A DNA stretch of 24,660 nt from Gryganskiella cystojenkinii. Taxonomy: Eukaryota > Mortierellomycota > Mortierellomycetes > Mortierellales > Mortierellaceae. The number at the start of each line of letters is the position of its first letter. Position 1 is the first letter of the stretch. Position numbers and translations under genes: made by a program. Shown piece after piece: positions 1 through 10,067 of the stretch. The stretch is from contig JAAAIG010000597.1 in NCBI GenBank assembly GCA_015852425.1, positions 1 through 24,660 on the forward strand. Reading direction: 5' to 3'. The notes below the pieces were generated by a model, which did no database searches, was not told the DNA's origin, and worked only from the letters and a program-made list of their open reading frames with translations.

Positions 1-152
1 CCCCCTCCTTTTTCTCTGCTTGGACCCCAGTTAAAGTCACTGGGAAACCCTCACATCGCCATACATTTTTATCTCTCTTCATCGCTCTTTTTTCCTTTCA
101 CCTTCACTATCTCTTCTCTTTGTCTCGTCTCCCAGGAGCCTTTTCATAAACC
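1..152 (+). promoter_or_regulatory. Leader of the first gene, pyrimidine-rich
   Basis: Mostly C/T on the + strand between 60 and 135, ending in a good 3' splice-site look-alike (pyrimidine tract then CAG at 133-135). If this is a real acceptor, an upstream exon or a 5'UTR intron starts outside the window. No coding exon is visible here. The frame used by the gene below meets TAA at 147-149, just before its ATG. Confidence 0.35.
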
Positions 153-1136
153 ATGTCTTGTTTTACGACGTCATGCATGGACTTTACCACGTCCTATTAT
201 ACGTGTACACTGGGCGCGTAAGAAAAATAGAAGAAACGAGCGGCAACCGACAAATCTATCATCTCTGTTACTTGATTTTCTTCTATCTTTTCTTACAGAC
301 CAATGATTGTTTATTTTCCTGGCCACAATAGGAATGTCACAGAGGCGATGTTACCGTGTCTTTGCACGCCTACCGTCATTGCTGCGTATAGTAAGGGATC
401 CTTCCGTGGAAATAGCGATTGCAAAAGCACTTCCTCTAACAACGTCTTCGTCCGTCGCACCGATTTTAACTCTCAAAATTCGTTGCTCTGTACCTTAAAC
501 GTCTCAAACTTCTCTTATTTATAGCCACTTGCTACCCATGTTTGGTTACTTTGGGTACTACCCCGACTGTTGATGCTTACACGCAAGCATGCAAGTCGAA
601 GACTCCCTGTAAGGAACTTTTTTTTTCCCACTGACACACCACCCTACTCCCCACTGCGCCGTCGTTTTTGTGCGTGCTGAGAATGATCAGTGTTTTTCCT
701 CGCAGATTGATTGTGTCACTTTGCTTTATATTGTGCTCTCAAGCAAACCTTCCATCTCATTTTGCACAAGTTCGCTAAACAACAAGCCTTTTTTCTCTGT
801 CGCTCGCTCAACTTTACCAAATAATAGTCAATCCGTACCAGACCTCCGGGTACGCGCCAAGTCCATCCAACAGCAACAACAACTCGAACAGTGGAAACTC
901 TCACGGTGGTGGAGGAGATGGTGGGAGTAAAACGGGCTTGTACGCCGGAATCGGTGCCGGTGTCGCTGTTGTGATCTTGGCCATCGGTCTCTTCTTTTTT
1001 TACAGGAATAGGAATACCAAACGACAGGCTTTAAAACTTGCCGAAGCCTCGAGTACAGGAGCGTTACCGCCACTGCCTCCAATGCAACAGGCACAACAGC
1101 ACCAGCATCAACAGCATCAACAGCAACCTCAACCTC

Positions 1137-1172
<36 letters not shown>

Positions 1173-1284
1173 ATTATCCTGCGCCGGAGCAGCAGCAGTA
1201 CCAACAGCAACAGCAACAATTGTACCAGCAGCAGCAGCAACAGCAATTCCAACAACAGCAACAACTACAACAACAACAACAATT

Positions 1285-1317
<33 letters not shown>

Positions 1318-1882
1318 GCAGCAGCAGCATTATGCCGGTCACACGTCTCAGCAGCCTCCTGTCTCAGGTTACTATGCCAACCCTGCCCACCCTAACTCTA
1401 GCCAACAGCAGCAGCAATTCTACCCACCTCAGCAACAACAGCAACAACAGCAACAACAGCCAACAACCTACATTCCACCCTCGTCTGTCTCGGATAGAAT
1501 TGCGACCGTTGGCTCGATGAACCACTCGGATGCCGCTGCAGTTCCACCACTGCCGATGCCCATGCCCACACAGTACAACACGAATGCCACTATCACGTCT
1601 TCGGGTTCATTTGGATCTCCGGCGGTGACGGTCTTGTCGGGCACGACTACGACCTTGTATGAGGCTTCACCCGCAGTCTCGGCGGTCTCGCCTTCTGTGG
1701 GTGGGGAGCAGCAGGGTCAGGGCCAAGGTCAGTACCATGATTCATCCCCTGTGTCCGTGACGGTCGTAAAGCCCGTGGTGTCGGCGCATGGACCCCAGTA
1801 TGTGGCGCCGGATACGACCTTTAATGTCCCTGCGTCCAAGAACCCTCAGTTCACGGGATCAGTCGATAATTACCATCAATGA
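153..1882 (+). CDS. Single-pass membrane protein, Cys-rich outer domain and Q-rich cytoplasmic tail
   Basis: Proposed exons are 153-217, 299-390, 525-608 and 828-1882. All introns are GT-AG with GTAAG donors, the phases agree, and the product is 431 aa. Residues 1-80 hold spaced cysteines, including CLCTP (42-46) and CYPC (55-58), and an NVT sequon at 34-36. This resembles the short Cys-rich ectodomains common in fungal surface proteins. A Ser/Asn/Gly-rich linker follows (87-115), then one membrane helix (about 118-139, GIGAGVAVVILAIGLFFFY) and a basic stop-transfer RNRNTKR. The tail of about 290 residues carries several poly-Gln runs, Pro-rich patches and Ser/Thr. The layout suggests a plasma-membrane sensor or wall-anchored protein, but I do not recognise the family. 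Oddity: no signal peptide is visible at the proposed start, and TAA lies six bases upstream in frame, so the true start may differ or the assembly may contain an indel. The last exon and TM segment are the safest parts; the first three exons rest on phase and cysteine pattern. Confidence 0.65.
1105..1460 (+). repeat. CAA/CAG trinucleotide tracts encoding poly-Gln
   Basis: Several interrupted (CAA)n/(CAG)n runs, the purest around 1134-1170 and 1280-1330, lie in frame in the tail of the membrane-protein gene. Mixed CAA and CAG codons and interspersed Tyr, Leu and Pro codons break the tract. Length is expected to vary between strains. Confidence 0.85.
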
Positions 1883-2089
1883 GCTCACGAAGACGACCAA
1901 GTGCGATATACGGCATTGAAGATTCAGAAATAGGGAAAACGCACGCGAAAAACGATCCCTCTCCGCCACCTTTCCCCCACCCAAAAAAAAAAAAGTTGAA
2001 GTAAAAGTAACTAGCGAATACGGTATGTCCACACGTTTAATCCCTTTCATTCATGACACCTAAATGACAAAATTACCAACAAAAAGAGT

Positions 2090-2095
2090 AATAAA
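2090..2095 (+). terminator. Poly(A) signal AATAAA of the first gene
   Basis: AATAAA lies about 208 bp after the stop at 1880-1882, inside the 295-bp convergent spacer shared with the Zn2Cys6 gene. The spacer holds A-rich runs and no ORF. Confidence 0.4.
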
Positions 2096-2177
2096 AATCT
2101 CGCCCAAGCATCGATAATTTATCCATATAAAAAAACACTTTTTTCTTTTAAATTATTACATTAATATGCTGTCTTTT

Positions 2178-5100
2178 TCACTCTAAAGAATGATTCAACC
2201 ACTCAGAGTAATCAATCAAGGACGACAAGACGTTGGGCTCGTTCTGCATAATCGAGCTGAACGGGTCTGGATTCATGCCAATGATCGAATGGAGAGGGTC
2301 AGTCAGACTCGAAGACACGAGCGCTTGCTGTTGATGTTGCTGTTGCTGTTGGGGTATTGGCACACCTTGCTGCTGCTGCTGCTGCTGATGTTCTTGGCGA
2401 GGCATTTGCTGTCTTTGCTGTTGCTGATGGTGATGAATAGAATGCTGCTGTTGTTGAGCAAACGGTGATTGTGCCTGTTGCTCTGTCTGCTGTTGATGTT
2501 GTGGTTGCTGCAATGGGAATCCTTGTTGCTGGTTCGGAAACGGCTGAGAATGTGGTGACTGAGGCACGTATCCCTGAGGTGTCGTAGGAACTGGTGACAT
2601 CATGGGAAGACATGTAGGCGTTTGCTGGCGGTTGTAAGGTACATGATCAAGTGGGGTGTTCTGATGCGTGGTTTGGAATAATGACGGTTGTTGTTGCTGC
2701 TGCTGACGCTGGTGCTGTAGTTGTTGTTGCTGTTGGAATTGCTGTTGAAGTTGTTGCTGTTGTTGTTGGAACTGTTGCTGCATTTGTTGCTGATGAAGTT
2801 GCTGCTGAAGGTTATGGCGCTGTTGTTGTTGATGTTGATGTTGATGATGTTGTTGTTGGTGATGCATCGTAACATCCATACAGGTAGCAAACAAGTTACT
2901 TGTCGAATCCGTTCCAGTCATTCCCTGGGACGCCAGCGTCGTCGGTGATTGACCGTTCATCATCGAAGGCGGAGGTGGCGACGGTGAAGGCGCAGAACCT
3001 AGAGACTCTGTCCTGGGTGAAGACACGGACGCGTTCGAGGTACCTGGGGGCGTCAATGGAGCCAGGTAACAGGAAGAAGGGTTGGTGGCCAGTGCGTTCG
3101 CACCCATCACTGCTGCTGCCCCAGCAGAAATCGAAGAAGCTGCAGAGGCAGGACCGAGAGCCTCGACCGACGCGGCAACACCTCCAATAGTCGTCGTGCT
3201 TTCTGCGTTCAAGATCAGAGTGTGCTGTGGGTGGTTGTTATGCAACAACATGCTCGATGAGATCCTAGAGGTCGCATTCGGTTGAGTCCGGAGTCCGAAT
3301 CCTTTGTCCCTCAAGGCCTGGCGTATGATGGGGAACATTTCTTTGAATAACTCCATCATTGGCTTGACCCTTTGTTCATCCTTCGGTCTCATGAACGGAA
3401 CATTCTAATATCGTGAAAAAAATGAGTAAAAAACACGCGACGAGCAAATGGTTGTTGAGCATAAGAAAAAAATGGCATATAACAAATGCAAAATAATATG
3501 GGGCTCTTACGGAAGGGTTTGCGCTCTCGAGTTCTGTGAGCGGTTCATCCTCGGTCGAGTGCACGAGCCTTCCGGCCTTCTTGACCAGGTAATAGCTCTT
3601 TTGCATATTCACACAGGCCGGGGTTCGGATCCGAGGGTTCTCACTCAGCGTGTTCTCTTGTTGGTAGCAGAGCGCGAGCCAGAGGACTGCACCTGCCATG
3701 TGGTAAAACGTCGGTCGAGTCGTCGGGTATTGCCAGAGACGTTCACAGGTCAATGTGATTTTGTTGGCGATCTGTGCGAGAACGAGTCGAGAGACCGGCG
3801 AGGGTGCCTTAGAGACCACATGTTGGGGTTGGTGAAGCAACAGCTTGACTAAAAGATTCGCAGAAATATATGAGAACGATATTAACATCATGACCTATGC
3901 AAAACGAAAGAAAAGGAAGGATAGTTGCACTTGTGTCATCACTTACGGGCCCAATAGTTCATCTCGAGCATGCCTCCCATCGCATGACGCCACCACCATT
4001 CGCCACCGGCATGGAAAAACTGTGAGCTACTATCGGCAGGCTCAAAGCCTGCACTGCTTTCGCTCTCATCTCCCGCTGTTTGACCCCAGTCCGGTCGAAA
4101 ATTGAGCGGGATCGCTTTGAACCAGGCTTCGAGATGACCGTCAATTTCGTTCAAACGGGCTTGTAACCGCTGGACATCATGAATGTTGGACTCGTGATCG
4201 TACTCGGTCCCGTCTTCCGCCTCGTACGGATGGTAATGTAGTTGAATGATCGATCCACAGAGATACGCAGATTGGATCGCCAGCTGGAAATATTGTACGG
4301 TTCGTTGGTCATGCAGATCACCCTGTCGGAACTCTCTTGGAAGCGAGAGTGTCTCGCACAATGACAAATGAAGGGTCTAACAAAGAGAGACAGAAAGGTT
4401 TAGAAACGATCGTCATATAAAAACTATGGTTCGGTTTAGCAAATACACTCATTCTTTACTTACCACATACTGCGTGAGTATTGCAGCTGTCCACTTTTCC
4501 GCGATCCAAACAAACCACCAACAACGACGTGCGAGTTCCCTTTCAAGAGTACCCCACATCTTGATACGGCTATCCGTACATCCATCGCCGTTAGGATGAT
4601 CCATAAGATGCCAACCACCAGCAATCATGATCCTCAGCGCCAACGCGGCACAGGCCTGACATTCCCGCTGACGACCCACAGATGCATCCCAGGTCGAAAT
4701 CATGATCAGACCCTGAACCACCGTCAAGGGATCGCCCATTCCGCCCGATCGATCGGATGATTGGACCAACGGTAACTCTGTCCTCAGATAAGCCTTCGCC
4801 AGCGCTGCAAAATACTCTCCGATTGACCAGATCATATCCCGAGTCGAACGGACATGGGGTTCTCCATTGGCGAAATTTGGATAGATTGGGTTCGGGAGAG
4901 GTGGATCCTGTTCTGCCCAGAGTCGCTCCACATCCGAATCATCGATACATCTCGCCGCAGCCGCACACATGGCTGCGACAATCAACGGGTGTGGAGGCGT
5001 ACAGAAATCCTGAGCTGCCAGTTGAGCCATGAACGTCGGCGGATCCAAGATTGGTTGTGTGGGCCAACATTGTGCGAGATACAACTGAATTAGATGGGAT

Positions 5101-6104
5101 TGCAGCAAAGGCGAGAGTGCGCGCGACTGAAGGATCTCGAGTTGGGGTGGTGGGGGTGGTTGAGGTTGCATCGTGTCCGGAAAGACATAAAGCCGCGAGA
5201 GTTTTGAGCTCAAATTGTTGATTTTCTCTGAGGTCTCGATCACAGACGATGGTAAAGAAACGGGCTCGGTCGACGTCGGTGGTTTGTGGCGATTGACAGC
5301 ACTGCTGCCAATGTTGCTATTATGGCTGTTGTTGTTGTTAGTGTTGCCTCCCGGACTGGACCCACCAGCCGAGGTTCCTCCTGTGGTGGACGATAAGGGC
5401 GAAGAGATAGACGGTGTGACAGATCGAGCCGCTTTGGTCGAGACCTGAGGATTATGTACTCTGCAAGGCCCTGTTGTTGAGCGACCACGCCGCTTGGAAG
5501 CGGCTGCAGGCGTTGATAATGCAGAGGAGGTGGAGGAAAGGGAAGGGGCAGAAGCGGCGTCACCTGTCGCTGTGGATATGGATGACAATGGGTCGTCAGA
5601 TGTATTGATGTTGTTGTTGTTGTTGGGTGAACTCGATATTGACTCTGAAGGATCCTGTCCAGCAGGATCTGTTGAAGTCGGAGAAGAGCCATCGATGGTT
5701 ATTGGTGGGACAGGACAAGTACACTTCTTAGCCGAAGGGGTCTGTTTCCGACGCCGGGTCATCTTGGACCGTTGCCAGGGAAAGGTATTAGCATCCTGAA
5801 CCAAAGGACTAGGTCCACCAGCAGCCGCATCCTTGAGAAGTTCAATCGGAGGGATCTCCAAAGCCTCAGGTTTGGCACCAGTCGTCGATAAAAATTCTTG
5901 CCAGGGTTCTCTGGGAACATGCTTCGGGGCCTTGACAAGTTCGACATAGGTACAGTCGAGCTCGAGTCGGGAGCAACGGGAACAAATGGATTGACCATCG
6001 CACTTGGACCGTTGTTTGCGACACGGGATGCAGGCGTCCCTGATCTTGAGAACGGAGGTAGGCGGGAGAGCAATGCCGATGGAGGCAGGGGCGGGATCAG
6101 CCAT
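2178..6104 (-). CDS. Zn2Cys6 (fungal binuclear cluster) transcription factor
   Basis: Exons in gene order are 6104-4464, 4376-3947, 3848-3511 and 3404-2178. Donors are GTAAGT, GTAAGTG and GTAAGAG; acceptors are TTAG, TTAG and TTAG; phases agree; the product is 1211 aa. The start at 6104 puts the zinc cluster near the N-terminus: C25-x2-C28-x6-C35-x5-C41-x2-C44-x6-C51, the classic Gal4-type DNA-binding domain that holds two zinc ions. Residues about 90-310 are Ser/Thr/Asn/Pro-rich linker. Residues about 330-800, across exons 1-3, look like the fungal-specific 'middle homology' regulatory domain, with helical blocks such as LIQLYLAQCWPTQPILD, ARRCWWFVWIAEKW and LEAWFKAIPLNF. Exon 4 (804-1211) is Gln/His-rich, a typical activation-type tail, and ends in DYSEWLNHSLE. 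It is a nuclear regulator; target pathway unknown. It is larger than many family members because of the C-terminal extension. Domain call is sure; exon ends are good but unverified by RNA. Confidence 0.9.
2320..2860 (-). repeat. Poly-Gln/His codon repeats in the Zn2Cys6 gene
   Basis: Many short CAG/CAA (CTG/TTG on the + strand) runs mixed with CAC/CAT His codons occupy most of exon 4. They are interrupted rather than pure, and encode a glutamine/histidine-rich region of about 180 residues. Confidence 0.85.
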
Positions 6105-6740
6105 GGGAGAGAACGTGCGTGTTCCGAGTGAGAGAGTTGCGGAGATTCGATGTTGTGGAGGGGGAAATAGATGGAGATCAGTCGAGCGGTGGAGTGAATG
6201 AGGAAGAAGTCGAAGTGGAAAGAGTGAAAGGAGTGGTGCTTAGTACATTCGAGCGAAGAAGGGGAGTGAGTGTTATACTCCTGTAGAAAGTGTTATGCTC
6301 CTGCAGAATCGTGGAGCAATGAGGGAGAGACAAAGAGAGGAAAGGAGAGAGTTATGTGTCGAATGGTCGAAGATTAGGAGGAATAAGAAGAGAAGAGGGC
6401 TCTGGAGTAAGAGACAAAATGAAGAAAAAGAAAAAGAAGGCTTTGGCCAAGTAGTCAAAGTGGACATACAAAAACGAAAAGAGATCAGAAAAGAGATGGA
6501 AATGGGAGAAAGGATGTGTCAATCAGATTGAATCGAATCAAAACGGGAAAGGAAAGTCGACAACAACAAAAAAAAGGAGAAAGGGAAAGAGAGAAGGAAG
6601 GAAGGAAGAGGGGAGAGAAGGCAACCGTTCGTCCAGAAGGAAGAAAGTCGATTTCAGTTTGGCCATACAGCAAAACTCTCCTATGCTGCTCTCGAGCACC
6701 TACTCGATGGACTGCTCGCTTGTTAGGTCAGGCTATCACC
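6105..6740 (-). promoter_or_regulatory. Upstream region of the Zn2Cys6 gene, strongly strand-skewed
   Basis: The + strand is very purine-rich (about 6200-6640, many GAAAGAG, AGGAAG runs), so the coding strand of the TF gene has a long CT-rich leader/promoter. Open frames here are compositional and show no coding signal. No clear TATA box is seen. Confidence 0.45.
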
Positions 6741-6762
6741 TCATTTCACTTTATTCACCAGA

Positions 6763-6928
6763 CTTTCTGCAACAAAACGCTGAGGAAGAAAGACCACGTT
6801 CGACGAACGCCCCGCTCTTTCCTCCAGTGTCCCAAAACGCCCACTTCACCTGTTTCGCTGTGTTCGCTGGACACTAGGCTTTCTGCGACAAAACGCTGAT
6901 GAAGGAACCACGTTCAACGAACGCCCCC
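6763..6928. repeat. Duplicated ~50-bp element with CGTTCG/CGAACG dyad
   Basis: Two imperfect direct copies, 6763-6813 and 6879-6928, start 116 bp apart. Both begin CTTTCTGC(A/G)ACAAAACGCTGA and end in a dyad followed by CCCC. The dyad is CGTTCGACGAACG at 6797-6809 and CGTTCAACGAACG at 6911-6923. Extra AACGCC(C) boxes occur between and after the copies. They lie about 660-820 bp upstream of the TF start. Confidence 0.7.
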
Positions 6929-6986
6929 CACTAACGACTAGCCCTAAAAAACGCCCTCAAAAAAGATGAAACCAAAGGCAGAGATT

Positions 6987-7001
6987 TCTCACATTGTGAG
7001 A
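6987..7001. repeat. 15-bp palindrome TCTCACATTGTGAGA
   Basis: Seven-base arms around one central base. It may be a protein-binding dyad or chance; nothing else supports a role. Confidence 0.4.
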
Positions 7002-9449
7002 TGTGCTGCATTAGAGCTCTTTGCAATTGTATGCAGCCAGGACGATAACAAGGCGTCTCTCACCAACGTGGATGACTGAAATGGTTCCATGGTTTTCTTG
7101 TCTTTTTTGCTCTCGGAGGGTTGCCCTTCTCTTCGTTCATTTCATTCTCAACATGAAAAAAACAATTAAAAAAATGGCTCAAAAAAAATCTCAGCGCGGA
7201 CCGTTAGTCCAAAATGGCCATTTGGGAATTTTTTGGCTGTGTTGTTTTTTCTTTTCGAGTTGGACGGGGCAATGCTTTCCAAGAGCGGAAGGCATTTGAA
7301 CTTTTTTTTGGGCTTGAGGCGTTCAAACTATGGAAATTCACGGGCCGGTATCAAAGCGTCCAATGGGGACCTTAATGCCCTTTATCTTCCCATTTCTCCA
7401 AGTACTTCAACTCGGAATCTCAAATTGTGATTCTCGGAAAGACTGCGGTTTCTCACTTTTATTTTTTTTGCGAATTTACTATCGATCTTCAAGTCAATCG
7501 ATAGTTTTTTTTCTGCCGGACAAGTGGGTGGACGAAATTATTTCTCGGTTGTTTCCCACCCCGTCTTCTAAAAAGTCAATTCTGGAGACGTCCATTTGCT
7601 CCGTGCGGAATAAAAAAAAAGAAAAAAACTCTTTTTTCTCCATGATTGCCTGCTGCGGACCTGCGCATAATTGGATTAATAAGATTGGCAAAATAAAGTA
7701 TGGTATGTTATTTTCGTCGTTTTGTTGCGACCATGAGACCGTTACGTGTTGCACTTCGCAGACGACACAACACACTTTAAAAAGTGATTACGAGTCCCTA
7801 AGAAGTCGAAGGAGGAAAAAAAAAAAAAATTCCAAAAAGGCAGAAAGAAAAACCGTGGAAGGATTTTTTTTTTTTTTTAAAGTTGAAGGTCAATGTACTT
7901 TTCTGGCCATCGTCGTGACAATTAGCACCTGTCAAGAGATAGATTTTATTCTTCTGTTTATATTTTACCTCTACTACGTGGCCTCCACAGCCCCCGCGTG
8001 TGTATGTGAGTGTGGAGGGGTTTAGGGTCTGGTCATTTTTACCGAGTGTTTCTGAAATACAAGGAACAAAACGTCGACTGACTTTTCACTTTAATATGCA
8101 AGATGCGTATGTGCCCGGAAAGCGGAGCGTTGTGCAGAAACGCGTCTATCTATATCGCTTTCATGCTCCGTCGTTCTGGGCACTGCGGAAACTTGGAGAA
8201 CAAAAGGGCCTTCGGAAAAGGGATTCCTATAAAAGAAGAAAAGCTCAAGCGCCTCGATAGCTGTAAAAAAGGAAAAAAGGACGGATATGTGTGATTGGAG
8301 CTGAGCGCTTTAGCTCTCCTCCCTCTCGTCGCTGAAGCTCGTACCCGAGTTTAAAGCATAAAAGTCTACATACCGTGATAGCGAAGGGCTATGAGATTTT
8401 TTTTTTTTATTTGCTTCAATTTTATGTGGGAGATACTCTTCCTCTGATAAAGAAACCCCTGCTAATGTTGAACCCAAGGAAGTGAAAGACAAGGAACACA
8501 CCAACCAACCAACTTCTTGAGAGCATCAACCAACCAGAAAGCACTTTCTTGCCTTTGCCATCTTCATTTTCAGCCTCTGGTGGTCAATCATGATCGAGCG
8601 AACTAACACGGAAGGACACTTTTGCTATGAAAACAATTGGATGGACATCACTGTCATTCTGGTCAACCATATTTTTGCCTTTTGCAGACGTATTTTCTGT
8701 CTTTGTGTCCTTGTTTGTTTTGCTAACCCGTCTGTGCCTGTGGGTCCCCGGGCCGGTGTCATCGAAATCTGAAATTAAAAAGAGGCCAGAAGGTTATCAG
8801 ACACATTGCCAGTTCATGAGACCATTGGGCGATTGAAGCTCAAGGTTTAGTGTCTATTTCAACAGTACGAAGGTTAATGAACGTGGACATTGTCGGCCAC
8901 TGGATGCGCAACATTGTCGACTTCATATTCGTCGAAAAGGTTGAAGGACGAAAGGTGTGTCTCTTAAAAAATATCCGGAGAATTTTTTTGTCAGTTTTGC
9001 ATGCACCTCCTTCAATTTCGCTCAACCCCTAAAATCCAAAAAAGCCAATTTTGTCTCTGCTGTTGTTAAAATCTTGCACTCACTTTTCTAAGACTTTTTG
9101 AAAAAAAAAGAGCATGAAAGAGAGAGAAGTCAAGAAGTGCGGCGAATCTTTGGCTGAGCAACTTCGGTTGAGAATGGACTCTCTTTGGCACCGCAGACGA
9201 CGCACAGTAAAAGAGAACCACTCCTCCGTGACAAAAAGTAGCAGAGAGACAGCACAATAATAAAAAAAACTGCTCTCGATTCTTCGTCCAACCATGGCAA
9301 TTAACGCTCTCTCCACAAAAGGAAAGAATCACGATTGGAAATGATTAAGAATAGTAGGGGCAACGTCAGCACGCGTTTCCAAACAAAAAACGGAACCAAC
9401 GACAACGAATAATGAGCCCACTCCATCCATGCGAAGCGATCAAACATAA
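7002..9449. other. Gene-poor intergenic DNA
   Basis: No convincing gene. Open frames are broken by A/T homopolymers (for example around 7618-7629, 7818-7829, 7866-7879, 8398-8408) and none has recognisable domains, consistent exon phases or a good leader. A 54-codon ATG frame at 8096-8260 (+) encodes a basic peptide but has no support. CAACC repeats occur near 8500-8535. I see no RNA gene or transposon end. Confidence 0.5.
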
Positions 9450-9832
9450 ATGAAAATCACGTACAAAAATAGTTGAGCACACGACGACGAGATAAAGGTA
9501 ACTCCTAGATCTCGTCTTCTTTACAGAAACATGAGGTCGCGAATCGCTACGATCTCTCGCGTATACATCGATGATACCTCACAATTGAATGAAAAATCTG
9601 CGCGGTTGTGATTAGTCATAGAAAAGTTTAAATGGACCTCCAAAAGGAACGAGGGAATCTTTGAAGATCAGCCTGCTTGGATTCTTACCACGTTCAGTCT
9701 CCTCGGTTGTAACCGTACCGTCAGAACGCCGACATATTGGGCAAACTCTCGATGGTCAACAAGCAAGATGGAACAAGGAATAATAAAGACACCTAGCCCC
9801 TCCCCTGGTGCTATGGAGTAGTATGCTCGCTA
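9450..9832. other. Balanced-composition island of unknown nature
   Basis: This stretch lacks homopolymers, unlike its flanks, and has coding-like composition. On the - strand, an open frame at 9612-9755 contains CPIC. Inside it is a GTAAGA donor (with a branch-like TGACTAATCAC and a GCGCAG acceptor further on) that would join in phase to a short frame ending TAA near 9507. Another - frame and a + frame are open over the same bases, and none has a supported start. It could be the tail of a small gene, a decayed gene or transposon piece, or a noncoding RNA. I could not match it to 5S, U1, U2, U4, U5 or U6 RNA. Confidence 0.25.
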
Positions 9833-10067
9833 TTGTTCGATGCGATAATAATTCTTTTCTTACGCGTGGCTAAAAAAAAAGGTGTCCCTTTCAACAATTG
9901 GCCAAAAAAAAAAAAGCAATTCGTCGTCTGGCGACTTAAGGGTATACACCTGCCCTTATCTCCTTATTTCTTCCCACACTCCCATCTTTGCCTCTTTCTT
10001 CACTACTTCCTTCTAACCGATCTAAACAAACCCTCTCCCCCAGGAATCAGAAAGAATTACAGATATA
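9833..10067 (+). promoter_or_regulatory. Promoter/leader of the UPF0303 gene
   Basis: Two poly-A runs (about 9871-9880, 9903-9914) precede a CT-rich strip at 9950-10043. The strip contains TTCTAACC and ends CCCCCAG, so a 5'UTR intron ending at 10043 is possible. The ATG context is ATATAATGTC. No other feature is seen. Confidence 0.35.

Noticed and set aside
1038..1520. Poly-Asn and poly-Leu frames over the CAA/CAG tracts (also on the opposite strand)
   Set aside because: These are register and strand shadows of the poly-Gln coding frame.
7330..8025. 231-codon open frame on the + strand
   Set aside because: It crosses poly-A and poly-T runs, has no domain, and its peptide is dominated by Lys and Phe from homopolymers.
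8022..8032. GGGGTTTAGGGTCTGG as telomere-like sequence
   Set aside because: It is a single TTAGGG-like unit with no repetition.
8096..8260. 54-codon basic ORF on the + strand
   Set aside because: No homology, no flanking signals, and it sits in low-complexity DNA; kept only as a note in the intergenic entry.
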